Source of the DNA: Moorena sp. SIO3I8
Lineage (GTDB): Bacteria; Cyanobacteriota; Cyanobacteriia; Cyanobacteriales; Coleofasciculaceae
Length of the DNA stretch: 64,000 bases
NCBI RefSeq assembly: GCF_010692325.1
Contig: NZ_JAAHHW010000024.1
Location: 19,207-83,206 of the forward strand
Direction of reading: 5' to 3'
In this document: one piece after another, positions 55,579 to 64,000 of the stretch
Position numbering within the stretch: the stretch's first letter is position 1
Layout of the letters: each line of letters starts with the position of its first letter
Translations under genes and position numbers: made by a program
The notes under the pieces: generated by a model
The model's input: only the letters and a program-made list of their open reading frames with translations
What the model was told of the DNA's origin: nothing
Database searches by the model: none

Positions 55579-55845
55579 TTAATGGTTACCATTGTGACTA
55601 TCTTTATTGATAACGAAGCGATGAGCAACAGTTTCTGGCTGAATTGCCGAGAGGATGACATGGCTGGAATCGGTCACAATTACCGCTCTGGTGCGACGCC
55701 CGTAGGTTGCATCAATCAGATATCCACGCTCTTTTGCCTCAGTAATGATCCGCTTGATAGGAGCAGACTCTGGAGAAACAATTGCTACAACTCGGTTTGC
55801 TGAAACAATGTTACCAAAACCAATATTAATCAGCTGAATGTCCAT
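55579..55845 (-). CDS. remA: RemA/YlzA family DNA-binding regulator (DUF370)
   Basis: 88 residues from ATG 55845 ([12 protein letters not shown]). The conserved [23 protein letters not shown], and [15 protein letters not shown] patterns mark the RemA family, ring-forming DNA-binding proteins that regulate matrix genes in Bacillus. In cyanobacteria the gene often sits upstream of gmk, as here. Confidence 0.9.
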   Translation of the reverse strand: MDIQLINIGFGNIVSANRVVAIVSPESAPIKRIITEAKERGYLIDATYGRRTRAVIVTDSSHVILSAIQPETVAHRFVINKDSHNGNH

Positions 55846-56050
55846 GAGCAACTAACGGCAAAAGCCGGATGAGAAGCTAGTATAAGTATTCAAGTACAAT
55901 AGTAGCGACATTAATTTAGCCTTACAAGCCTAAAATCTGGTAAAAAACCGGATTTTAGGGAATCATCCGTTTTCACTGTTGAGTGCATAGGGTGTTTTAC
56001 TCCTAGATAACCAACCCATGGCTCAAGCTGGAGCAAGGGTGCGTGGGTCA

Positions 56051-56863
56051 CTAATCCTGGGATGATAGCTGCTGATAGGCAAGGTACACAGCCTCCAGAA
56101 ACAAGTTAGCCGTGACACCTGAGGGTACCTTTTCCAAGGCAATCATGTCTTTGACCTGATCAGCCAGTTGTCGGCTTAACTTCGCTTTTGCCTGAAATGT
56201 CATTGCCTCGCGCCGGTGCAAATACTCTCGAATCATAGCAAAGTCTTCTGGCTGCAAGGGGGAGAAATCTGCCTGGGTTTGGAGCTGATTGGCTAAGGCT
56301 TGAGCCTGATCGGAGATCTCGAAGCTAGCAGAAGCAATAGGCTGCTCTTCTTGGACTACCAGAGTTCCTGCTAACCAATCTCCCAAGCGTTTTTCTCGTT
56401 TGCTAAAGATAATTAAAAATACTCCCAGGAACCATAAATCATCAACAGGTCTTAGCAAAGCACGTAGGGTAGCTTGCTGTAGTCTCACTGGTCTAGCATC
56501 ATCACGAATGACACGAATTTTGCCATAGCGCTTACCGGGTGTTTGTCCCTGCCATAGGGTTTCAAACAAAACGAAATAACCCACGTAAATCGAGAAAGTA
56601 ATAAATAGATAAATTGCTAATAGCCACAGCCTTAAATCATTAATACCAAAAAAATAGTCTAATAAGTCCAGCAGTTGGGAAGATAAAACGCCCCAAGCAA
56701 TTAGAAATACTAATAAAATGAATCCTAAGACAATATAATCAATTAGCAAGGCATAAGCTCGACTGCCAATCCCTGCTAAGGTTAATTCTAATTCAACACT
56801 TTCTGGGGTTTGTATAGTGACTCGATTAAAAAAATTAATCGGTGTTGAGGTTAGCTTCCCCAT
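56051..56863 (-). CDS. RDD family membrane protein
   Basis: 270 residues. The RDD domain (about 25-155) has three helices and the typical GIGSRAYALLIDYIVLGF start and LWQGQTPGKRYGKIRVI. A cytoplasmic helical tail follows. It starts 13 bases inside the end of the upstream membrane-protein gene. Part of the MoxR-linked gene group. Confidence 0.87.
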   Translation of the reverse strand: MGKLTSTPINFFNRVTIQTPESVELELTLAGIGSRAYALLIDYIVLGFILLVFLIAWGVLSSQLLDLLDYFFGINDLRLWLLAIYLFITFSIYVGYFVLFETLWQGQTPGKRYGKIRVIRDDARPVRLQQATLRALLRPVDDLWFLGVFLIIFSKREKRLGDWLAGTLVVQEEQPIASASFEISDQAQALANQLQTQADFSPLQPEDFAMIREYLHRREAMTFQAKAKLSRQLADQVKDMIALEKVPSGVTANLFLEAVYLAYQQLSSQD

Positions 56864-57759
56864 AGCTGCAAATCTATGCCTTCTTTACGACTACATAGAT
56901 CGTAGTATATCACTGATTTAATGGCTTGCCAGAAGGGAACCAACAACGCACCACTAGCAAAGCTCAGCCCAAAAACTAGCACTAAATACAGCCAGATAAA
57001 AATTGCTGAGTCTTGAGGAAACCAAAGAGATAAAACAGTTTGTATGATGAATGTAGCTATCTGTACAGCAATCGAAATGGGTAGTGATATTAAAAAGCCA
57101 ACAACTACTATCCCTTGAATACGTAATATAAATCCCTGAGTTAATTTCCAGCTGCGACCAATGGCTGCCCTGGCACCGATGGGATTTTCTATAGCCAGCG
57201 GTATTTCATAAATCAACAAGCGAGATATAAACCAGATAAATCCAAAGAAAAAAGCAATCATAAAAATACTCAAAACCAGAAATCCTATGATAAGCATAGC
57301 AACACTATTCTCAGGGAGAGTATCGAGACTATCTAAAATAGTACTGCTATTCCCAGAAATTGAAGCAAGGACTCCGATCAAGATACTAATAATAACAATA
57401 ATTACCATTATTGCCACCCAAATTATCAAGGATACTAGGATTGCTACTCCAAACGTTATCAAGGATACTAGGATGCCTGCTCTGAGAAAACTCCACATCC
57501 GAGGATTGACATGGCGGCGTGCCTCATTCACTGTTTCTGGACGTTCAATGATTTCCCTAAACGCTAGACGTGAAATTAGCCCAAACATGGCAGAAAACTT
57601 AGCCCAGCCATATATGGGAACTAATAGCCATAGATAACCGATAAAAGCTAGACGATAATATAACTTAAAATGGTCGCGGTAGATCCGCAGACCTACATTA
57701 ACGACATTACCAATACTGAGTGGTCCTAAAGATTGGTTGGGACTAGGCTCATAAGACAT
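56851..57759 (-). CDS. Polytopic membrane protein, DUF975-like
   Basis: 302 residues, six hydrophobic helices; N-terminal LSIGNVVNVGLRIYRDHFK and C-terminal FWQAIKSVIYYDLCSRKEG resemble membrane-domain proteins with the phrase PFWQxIKAVxYYDLR, common in cyanobacteria. The partner role with RDD and SpoIIM proteins is inferred from context. It overlaps the RDD gene by 13 bases. Confidence 0.72.
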   Translation of the reverse strand: MSYEPSPNQSLGPLSIGNVVNVGLRIYRDHFKLYYRLAFIGYLWLLVPIYGWAKFSAMFGLISRLAFREIIERPETVNEARRHVNPRMWSFLRAGILVSLITFGVAILVSLIIWVAIMVIIVIISILIGVLASISGNSSTILDSLDTLPENSVAMLIIGFLVLSIFMIAFFFGFIWFISRLLIYEIPLAIENPIGARAAIGRSWKLTQGFILRIQGIVVVGFLISLPISIAVQIATFIIQTVLSLWFPQDSAIFIWLYLVLVFGLSFASGALLVPFWQAIKSVIYYDLCSRKEGIDLQLWGS

Positions 57760-57838
57760 GGGTCGATGGGGCTATTGATGGCAAGAGAAGTGTTAACGCT
57801 ATCTTAAGGGAGGTTTACGAAAATTACACGGAAACTTT

Positions 57839-58807
57839 ATGAATATTAAACGTTGGATTGGGCGGCGGGAAGCAAATTGGAAACAGTTGGATACTCTCCT
57901 GCAACAAGTGGAGAAACGAGGAATCAAGTCCTTGCCAGCATCCCAAATCAAGGAACTCGCTAGTTTGTATCGCTCCGTCTCAGCGGATTTAGCCCGTGCT
58001 AGAACTAACCAAGTAGGCCATACCCTGGTCAAGGATTTACAACGACTCACCTCTCGGGGCTATAACCAGATTTATCAAGGTTCTCGCCGTCAAGACTGGC
58101 AAGGCTTAGGGGAGTTTTGTCGCTGGGGTTTCCCTGCTGTAGTGCAACAGACCTGGAGTTATATTGCGATCGCAACCGCAGTGTTTCTCCTCGGAGCCTT
58201 AATTGCCTGGTGGTTGGCTTGGCAAGATCCAGTGTTTATCTCCCTAGTGGTTCCGGAACAGTTAATTGAACAAGTACGCGATCGCCAGGAATTGTGGATG
58301 GGTTCGATTTTGGGCATGAAACCCTTAGCCTCCAGTAGCATTATGATTAACAATATATCGGTATGCTTTCGGGCAGTAGCTGGTGGGATTACCTGCGGTG
58401 CCTTTACCCTATATGTCATGGCATTCAACGGAATACTGATTGGTGCCATTGGAACCTTAGTGGGTCAAAATAACTTAGCTTATCCCTTCTGGGCATTTGT
58501 GTTTCCCCATGGTTCCCTGGAATTACCCGCTATCTTCTTTGCTGGTGGAGCCGGTTTACTCATCGGTAGAGCAATTCTGTTTCCAGGCCAATATCGCCGG
58601 GTAGATGCATTGAAATTTTATGGCTCCCAAGCGGCTCAGTTGATGTTTGGGATTGTGCCGATGTTGATTATTGCTGGTATTATTGAAGGGTTTTTATCTC
58701 CCAGTCCCTTAGTGCCATCATTCCTCAAGTATTTGGTTGGAATCGGACTGTTTAGCCTTTTGGTTATATATTGTAGTAGCCGGAAAGTCGAGGATACTTC
58801 AAAGTAG
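57839..58807 (+). CDS. Stage II sporulation protein M family membrane protein
   Basis: 322 residues. A basic cytoplasmic N-terminus (1-90, with RREANWKQLDTLL) and about five helices with the SpoIIM (DUF95) domain: NNISVCFRAVAGGITCG and FPHGSLELPAIFFAGGAGL. In non-sporulating bacteria this gene accompanies MoxR and DUF58 genes. Its end overlaps the end of the convergent DUF58 gene by nine bases. Confidence 0.88.
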   Translation: MNIKRWIGRREANWKQLDTLLQQVEKRGIKSLPASQIKELASLYRSVSADLARARTNQVGHTLVKDLQRLTSRGYNQIYQGSRRQDWQGLGEFCRWGFPAVVQQTWSYIAIATAVFLLGALIAWWLAWQDPVFISLVVPEQLIEQVRDRQELWMGSILGMKPLASSSIMINNISVCFRAVAGGITCGAFTLYVMAFNGILIGAIGTLVGQNNLAYPFWAFVFPHGSLELPAIFFAGGAGLLIGRAILFPGQYRRVDALKFYGSQAAQLMFGIVPMLIIAGIIEGFLSPSPLVPSFLKYLVGIGLFSLLVIYCSSRKVEDTSK

Positions 58808-60205
58808 ATTCCGAGCTTTGACTCGTAAGTAGCTCTCAACCAGTTGCTGACTAATCTGATTGGCTGGTGCATCCAAGACCAGAACTCCTTTTTGCTTCAA
58901 CCGGGCAAAGGCAACTTGGCGCTGGGCAATTAAATCCAGAGCGACAGCACGGGTATAAGCGGCTTGCCCCGGGTCAGGGTTAAGATCAACACTAATTCTC
59001 TTTCTCCCCTGCTCCTGGTATCCCCTGTTCCAAAGCTGGTCTTGACTGACAATTTTCTCTAACTGAGCCGTATTAGGGGGAGTGTGCGCTAATTGGTCAA
59101 CAAGGGGGTCTCGAAGGGTGACACAAAAAGGTAAGTAGCGAGGGGTGAGGCGTTCTAGGGCTGCTAGCAATTCAGCGGAAGCAGTAACATCCACGATGTC
59201 TGTAATCAGTACGACTAAAGCACGACGAGTTTGCTGATTAACGACTTTTGTAACAGCACCAAAATAGTCTGGTTCTAATAACACTGGCTGAATCGGAGTG
59301 AGGCGTTCTATGAGTTTCGATAGTTGATGTTGACCCCGTTCTGGTGGAATCCAGGTCGTTATGTCTCGATCAAAGACACCCACCCCCACGCGATCGCCCC
59401 GATGTAACCCAGCTAATGCTAGGGCTAGAGTACTATTCAATCCCCAATCAAAGCGCTTCAGTTGAAGTACCTGTGCGGTCATCAACCGTCCCCGGTCCAG
59501 TAATATAATTAAAGTCTGCTCTTTTTCCGGTTCCAGCACCCTTACTAAAGGGCGAGAGCGGCGAGCAGTGGCTTTCCAATCAATCAGGCGAGTGTCATCA
59601 CCAATGCCATACTCCCGCAGTTCAGCAAATTCTGTCCCACTACCCAAGCTTCGGGAACGGCGCATGGTACCAGTATTTTCCAGGGTGAGGCGAATAGAAA
59701 GCGATCGCAACGTGACTAAGTCTGGATAAACTGCTACGTTCTGACTCCCTGGGATTTTCCAATCATCCCACACCAAGCCCCAAGGACTCAACTGGCGCAC
59801 GTGAATATCTCCCCAGTGAAACTGACCTCGTTTGGCTGGGTGAACCGTATAGGTTAGTTCCTTGTTACTATTCCGGTCAAGGGTAGCAGTGATGGTTGGG
59901 GTGGAAACAGCAAACTCTAATGGATAGTAGTCCTTAATCAGAATTCGAGCAACCTGATTTCTAGATTCCACTGACAGCACAATCAGATTATCTCGCCCAA
60001 TCGATAACCGTTGTAAAGGGGTGCGGGTTACCTTCACTCGGTTAGGTTTGACCCGTTTTCCATCCCATAAGGCTAAACCAAGGACAATTCCATCAAAGAC
60101 AAGAGTACTAATTAGACTGATTTGCTGATTAAAAACAGTAGCGAGTAATAATGCGATCGCAATCCCTAGAATTAACAGTAAATACGTTCGTTGTGAGGGA
60201 ATCAT
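58799..60205 (-). CDS. DUF58 domain protein
   Basis: About 468 residues from an ATG near 60205 (MIPSQRTYLLLILG), preferred over a TTG inside the moxR gene. Two N-terminal helices, then a soluble part with YGIGDDTRLIDWKATARRSRPLVRVLEPE, the DUF58 signature, and a vWA-like stretch (LIILLDRGRLM). DUF58 proteins pair with MoxR ATPases. Confidence 0.9.
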   Translation of the reverse strand: MIPSQRTYLLLILGIAIALLLATVFNQQISLISTLVFDGIVLGLALWDGKRVKPNRVKVTRTPLQRLSIGRDNLIVLSVESRNQVARILIKDYYPLEFAVSTPTITATLDRNSNKELTYTVHPAKRGQFHWGDIHVRQLSPWGLVWDDWKIPGSQNVAVYPDLVTLRSLSIRLTLENTGTMRRSRSLGSGTEFAELREYGIGDDTRLIDWKATARRSRPLVRVLEPEKEQTLIILLDRGRLMTAQVLQLKRFDWGLNSTLALALAGLHRGDRVGVGVFDRDITTWIPPERGQHQLSKLIERLTPIQPVLLEPDYFGAVTKVVNQQTRRALVVLITDIVDVTASAELLAALERLTPRYLPFCVTLRDPLVDQLAHTPPNTAQLEKIVSQDQLWNRGYQEQGRKRISVDLNPDPGQAAYTRAVALDLIAQRQVAFARLKQKGVLVLDAPANQISQQLVESYLRVKARNLL

Positions 60206-60236
60206 AGTTTTTTTTGAGTGCTGAGTGCTGAGCCAC

Positions 60237-61187
60237 TCACCTAGGCACTGGAACTTGCTTGAGTAATGAAGCAATTACGCCATCGATCTGTAACCCATCT
60301 AACTGCACCTCTGGTTTCAGAATCAGACGGTGACGGAGTAGAGGGAGTGCGATCGCTTTTACATCATCCGGTGTCACATAATCCCGTCCTGATAACACAG
60401 CTTGGGCTTTACTGGTTTGTAACCAAGCTACAGCAGCTCTCGGGGAGGCTCCCAAAGCTAAATCAGGATTTTGCCTGGTTTGCTGAACTAAGGCTAGCAA
60501 ATAATCCAGCACCTTCTCGTCTACTTGGATAGCTTTAACCTCTTGACGAGCACTAAAAATTTGTTCTACAGTTGCTAGAGGTTTCAGACGTTCTAAATCC
60601 AAACGGCGTCCACGAAATCCTTTCTGAGTATTGAGCAACATTTGCTTTTCTGCCGCCGCGTCTGGGTAATCCACTACCAGCTTGAATAAAAATCGGTCTA
60701 ACTGAGCTTCTGGTAGGGGATAGGTGCCTTCAAATTCTAGAGAGTTTTGGGTAGCAATCACCCAAAATAATTCAGATAGAGGCAATGTTTCCCCGTCCAA
60801 GGTGACTTGCTGCTCTTCCATTGCCTCTAGCAGTGCTGCTTGGGTTTTGGGTGGGGTGCGGTTAATTTCATCAGCAAGCAAAATCTCAGTAAAGACTGGT
60901 CCTTTTTTCAGGGTAAAGTTGCGGGTATTCAGGTCAAAGATATTGGTTCCTAAAATATCCGATGGTAGAATATCTGGGGTTAACTGAATTCGCCGGAATT
61001 CGGCTTGGATTAGCCTTGCTAGAACTTTGACAAGCAAGGTTTTACCGGTTCCTGGTACCCCCTCAATAATGACATGTCCACCACTAAGCAACGCTACGAG
61101 TAACTGTTCGACTAGGGTCGATTGACCGACAATTATTTTGCCAAGGGTTTGCTTGAGGCGGTTCAAGACAGGGAGATCATTGGTCAT
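60237..61187 (-). CDS. MoxR family AAA ATPase
   Basis: 316 residues. Walker A GVPGTGKTLL near 40-49, Walker B LLADEINRTPPKTQAALLEAM, ATQN sensor 1, and LDRFLFKL. MoxR ATPases act as chaperones that assemble or activate vWA-type partners such as the DUF58 protein downstream. It starts about 135 bases after the DUF4350 gene stop. Confidence 0.93.
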   Translation of the reverse strand: MTNDLPVLNRLKQTLGKIIVGQSTLVEQLLVALLSGGHVIIEGVPGTGKTLLVKVLARLIQAEFRRIQLTPDILPSDILGTNIFDLNTRNFTLKKGPVFTEILLADEINRTPPKTQAALLEAMEEQQVTLDGETLPLSELFWVIATQNSLEFEGTYPLPEAQLDRFLFKLVVDYPDAAAEKQMLLNTQKGFRGRRLDLERLKPLATVEQIFSARQEVKAIQVDEKVLDYLLALVQQTRQNPDLALGASPRAAVAWLQTSKAQAVLSGRDYVTPDDVKAIALPLLRHRLILKPEVQLDGLQIDGVIASLLKQVPVPR

Positions 61188-61322
61188 TTGGTTGATTAGC
61201 TATCCTGAACGGACCGTCTTCGTGGTACCAGGATAGCATGGGCAAACTCTGGTTGATTGGGGGTCGGATTAGTTAGGTTTATACGCAGTAGTTTAAGCAA
61301 TCGGGCAGTTGTGATCATCCCA

Positions 61323-62441
61323 TCAATCAATACGAATTTTCTGCCATTTTCCCAGCCATTTTAGTAAGTCTGACTCCCTAATACGACGTTTACTAGATTG
61401 AATTTCCAGCAATTGTTTCAGTTCTGTAGCTGGACGTCCAGTTTGCTCAACCCAGGCATCAATTAGAGCTTGCTCCTCCAGCAGAGTCTGTCCTAATCCC
61501 AGTGCTTTTTGCAGTTGCAGTTGTTCGTCTTTTCCCACAACTTCCAACACAAACTCACTGCTGCCTGCTTTTTGCAAAACACCTGCTAATGCTCGGATGT
61601 AGGCTTCGCTGTTATCCACGACTGGTTCAGATAAGCTCAATGGTTGTCCAAAGCGCCGATTCAGAGCCCAGATGGCAACCAGAAGAATGATTAATCCTTG
61701 GATAAAGGCTGGCAACATAGGGGTTTTCCCTAAATAACTGAATAGAGTCTCACCTACCTCTCGCTTGATCACATCTACATCTTTGTAACCGTGGAGGTAT
61801 TCATCCACCCAAACCAGATTTTGGTTAGTTAAATTCCCCTCTGGTTTCAAGGGAGTAACCAGTTGGGCTAATAATTCATAGTTAGCCGGAAAGTCCTGAT
61901 AAGCATTGGCAGCAAGATCCGATGTAGTGGCAAAGATAACTCTACCATCACCAATAGGCTTTTCCCAAACCACCGCACCAAAGCGATCGCTTAAAATTTT
62001 CTTCCCCTGATTACCCTTGTATCGCCGCCTGGTGTTAACCTTAACCTTTCCCGTTGAAGCCTCTTGGAGAGTACTAAAATCAGCGTCTGTCACCGGCTGC
62101 TTGACTCCCAAAATCACCATCGTATTGCCCTGTTTAATCCATTCTCGCTCTTTACCATAAATAGCATCTACTGTCAACCAACTAGTGACACGCAATAAGG
62201 TAACCGAGCCTTGAGCATCTGTCTGATTCGCTAAATCCTCAAAGGGTTTTTGCCAACGCTGTACAGGAGTTCCCCGTTTTGCCATGTAAGCGTACCAAGC
62301 GCCATAGCCATAGGGAGCGCGGCTGTAAGTAGAACCGCTATTGATTTTATTATTAGCTGGAGCAGCTACCAGGGTAATCATAATTAGTACCACCATTGCG
62401 ATCGCACTAATTACCCCTAACCGACGCCTAGGAAATTTCAT
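61323..62441 (-). CDS. DUF4350 domain membrane protein
   Basis: 372 residues. An N-terminal helix (about 10-30) is followed by a DUF4350 GATase-like extracytoplasmic domain (SRAPYGYGAWYAYMAKRG), a second helix near 240-260, then a cytoplasmic C-terminal domain. It follows the DUF4129 gene by 15 bases and belongs to the same group. Confidence 0.86.
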   Translation of the reverse strand: MKFPRRRLGVISAIAMVVLIMITLVAAPANNKINSGSTYSRAPYGYGAWYAYMAKRGTPVQRWQKPFEDLANQTDAQGSVTLLRVTSWLTVDAIYGKEREWIKQGNTMVILGVKQPVTDADFSTLQEASTGKVKVNTRRRYKGNQGKKILSDRFGAVVWEKPIGDGRVIFATTSDLAANAYQDFPANYELLAQLVTPLKPEGNLTNQNLVWVDEYLHGYKDVDVIKREVGETLFSYLGKTPMLPAFIQGLIILLVAIWALNRRFGQPLSLSEPVVDNSEAYIRALAGVLQKAGSSEFVLEVVGKDEQLQLQKALGLGQTLLEEQALIDAWVEQTGRPATELKQLLEIQSSKRRIRESDLLKWLGKWQKIRID

Positions 62442-62452
62442 CCTTCATCCTT

Positions 62453-62501
62453 GGCCTTAAGGCCGTAGGCCACGCTGCGCGAACGGCCACGCTACGCGAA
62501 C
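62453..62501. repeat. CGTAGCGTGGCC palindromic repeat forming a gene end
   Basis: Two half-units in tandem, GGCCACGCTGCGCGAAC and GGCCACGCTACGCGAAC, next to GGCCTTAAGGCC. It codes for the final residues and stop of the DUF4129 gene. Confidence 0.78.
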
Positions 62502-63116
62502 AACCTTTATCTGCTGATAAGCCTCCTTGCACCGTTCAAAAACCTGACTAGAGACTTCGGCGTTACTAAAACATAACTGCTGGTGGGTGATCAGTAAGAT
62601 TTGGTATGGTTTAGGTTGCGGTAATTGCTGGATGAGTTGTAGATATTCTCCATCCGTGCGACTGGGATGGCGAGGGGCAATGCCAGTATCGTGTAATTGC
62701 TGCAACATCCCCATATACAAGCAACGACAGGCTTCGGTGTAGTTACCCTGCTGCTGATAGTTTTGCGATCGCTCCCACCAATTGACCACTGATAATTCTG
62801 GAACTGGTCGTTTTGTCACTCTGTTTGCAGCTTGATTCAGTTGCTGGTAATAATAACTAATATAAGGATGTAATCCTCTCAACAGCCGCACCCCTAGCCA
62901 GCTTAGGATTACAGCAACAAGTAACCAAAACGTTATCCTAATCCCCCGGGCTAGCATAGGAGACAGTAACCAAGATGGCAGTGAGCCTTGGGCTTGGTCA
63001 AGAGGCACCTGAGACATTGTCAGCTCCCACCACTCCCCGAATTGTCGTTGCAGCAGCTGCAACTGCCAATCCAAACTGTTTTTTTCAAAGGAACCAGTAG
63101 ACATGTCACTAGTCAA
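62457..63116 (-). CDS. DUF4129 domain protein with repeat-derived C-terminus
   Basis: 219 residues. One helix near 52-75 is followed by a DUF4129-type helical domain with NYTEACRCLYMGMLQQLHDTG and DGEYLQLIQ. The last 12 or so residues (RVAWPFAQRGLRP) and the stop codon are encoded by a CGTAGCGTGGCC palindromic repeat, so the native end has been replaced. First gene of the MoxR group. Confidence 0.83.
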   Translation of the reverse strand: MTSDMSTGSFEKNSLDWQLQLLQRQFGEWWELTMSQVPLDQAQGSLPSWLLSPMLARGIRITFWLLVAVILSWLGVRLLRGLHPYISYYYQQLNQAANRVTKRPVPELSVVNWWERSQNYQQQGNYTEACRCLYMGMLQQLHDTGIAPRHPSRTDGEYLQLIQQLPQPKPYQILLITHQQLCFSNAEVSSQVFERCKEAYQQIKVVRVAWPFAQRGLRP

Positions 63117-63289
63117 GGCACAAGTTAAGATACTAATAACTAATAATGTTACACAGCGGATTTAGGGCATGGATTAAGTCATCCGTGCATCTGTGTTATT
63201 ATTGTGTGTAGTCCACCCTTCTATTCTTGCCCATTTCCCATGATCTAAAATAACAGTACTTGAAGCCGGTAAAACTGCTATTTACTAAC

Positions 63290-63724
63290 ATGACAAGTCT
63301 CTATACTGACATTGATATCAATGTCCCAAAGCAGAAGGTTTGGCAAATTTTGTTCCATAAACAGCAGTGGAAGTACTGGAACACGTTTCTATTTGATTGT
63401 GACTCAAATTTACGGTTTGAGCAGGGCAAAGAAGTCTTTCTCTCGCTGCGACGGCTTCCCAATGAAGAAGAGACAGAATTTGAGCCATTGGTGACACAAG
63501 TTCAGCCTGGTGTGTGTCTAAGTTGGGTGTCTTCTATCCCTGGCTTTCGTAGTGAATGTGTATTTGATTTGCAAGAAATAGGAGTGGGTCGTACCAAATA
63601 CTTCCACAAACACTCTTATTCAGGTATATTGTCTCGGGTGTTTCTACCCTTTATCCGAGAGGATGAGTTACGGGGTATTAAACGAATGGCATGGGAGTTG
63701 AAGCGTTATGCTGAGGGGTTTTAG
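63290..63724 (+). CDS. SRPBCC (START-like) ligand-binding domain protein
   Basis: 144 residues from ATG 63290. Typical polyketide-cyclase/START layout: DIDINVPKQKVWQILF, YWNTFLFDCDSN, then LSWVSSIPGF and a C-terminal helix. It should form a hydrophobic pocket; ligand unknown. The frame is open ten codons earlier from a GTG, but ATG 63290 begins the domain correctly. Confidence 0.83.
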   Translation: MTSLYTDIDINVPKQKVWQILFHKQQWKYWNTFLFDCDSNLRFEQGKEVFLSLRRLPNEEETEFEPLVTQVQPGVCLSWVSSIPGFRSECVFDLQEIGVGRTKYFHKHSYSGILSRVFLPFIREDELRGIKRMAWELKRYAEGF

Positions 63725-63854
63725 AAGGTTAGTATGGCGCTAGCACACCCTTACTCCGGGTGAAGTGTTAAAGATGACACTGTAGACACTAACGACTTAA
63801 CCACACCCGGAAGCACTGGTTTACCTGACAAGTAATCCCTTAGTAACTAATTCC

Positions 63855-64000
63855 TTAGTCAAGATAGCCCATAAGTTCATCTGTCCCTTCACTAACATTT
63901 GTAGCAATAGGACGATTTTGGGGTAATGGCTTTACGCTCAGCTGTTTCCTATCGATGTATCCTGAGGATCCAGTTCCTTTAGCAGTGAATTGGATTTCCT
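63855..64000 (-). CDS. C-terminal 48 codons of an unidentified protein, cut by window edge
   Basis: A minus-strand frame enters from the right edge and stops at TAA 63855-63857. It reads EIQFTAKGTGSSGYIDRKQ, then PLPQNRPIATNVSEGTDEL and MGYLD. The composition looks like real coding sequence. I do not recognise the family from this end alone. Confidence 0.6.
   Translation of the reverse strand, partial: EIQFTAKGTGSSGYIDRKQLSVKPLPQNRPIATNVSEGTDELMGYLD

Overview
The window reads as chromosome from a large filamentous cyanobacterium of the Moorena/Lyngbya type. Supporting signs seen directly are abundant GCGATCGC (HIP1) octamers, cyanobacterium-typical genes (Ycf20, plant-type glycerate kinase, CcdA/Ccs1 cytochrome c assembly, DUF3082, RemA family, Uma2 proteins, pentapeptide-repeat proteins), a nonribosomal peptide synthetase, and very many heptamer tandem repeats and small palindromic elements between genes. 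The genus is an inference.

Layout. 1-8.7 kb: an edge-truncated family-39 glycosyltransferase, Ycf20, D-glycerate 3-kinase, tRNA-Gly(CCC), an HD-domain protein, an OppC-type permease and an MsbA-type ABC exporter. 8.8-15.6 kb: accessory zone with two Uma2 genes, a small inserted element with target duplication, a YefM/YoeB-like toxin-antitoxin pair, a large pentapeptide-repeat membrane protein, a decayed small gene and an orphan DUF433 antitoxin. 15.7-30.9 kb: Hsp70-like protein, DUF2079 membrane protein, two coupled sensor kinases, dxs, mtnA, an L,D-transpeptidase, an IS607-type element (broken tnpA, long tnpB), ccdA and ccs1. 31-36.8 kb: a one-module NRPS (docking-C-A-N-methyltransferase-PCP-TE) whose specificity code reads as glycine, preceded by a stump of a fatty acyl-AMP ligase. 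38.7-46.4 kb: a divergent plus-strand sugar-modifying set (class III aminotransferase, zinc dehydrogenase, hexitol-phosphatase-like HAD enzyme, second dehydrogenase, glucokinase homologue) and a DMT exporter. 47-64 kb: beta-CASP nuclease, tRNA-Cys, dynamin-like GTPase, pabB-like gene, gmk, remA, a MoxR/DUF58/SpoIIM/RDD/DUF4129/DUF4350 cluster, and a SRPBCC protein.

How the genes work together. The tightly packed aminotransferase-dehydrogenase-phosphatase trio at 38.8-41.9 kb matches the three activities known to start azasugar biosynthesis in Bacillus (GabT1, GutB1, YktC1): transaminate a ketohexose phosphate, remove phosphate from the amino-hexitol phosphate, oxidise the hydroxymethyl end so it cyclises. 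The glucokinase homologue, second dehydrogenase and exporter could extend this. No cyclitol synthase (EEVS/DOI synthase type) is present, so an aminocyclitol route is less supported. The NRPS should load and N-methylate glycine, but its upstream loading enzyme is truncated, so that line may be a relic or may depend on genes outside the window.

Repeats are a main theme. Palindromic elements sit between genes, supply stop codons, and in three places are inserted in frame inside coding sequence.
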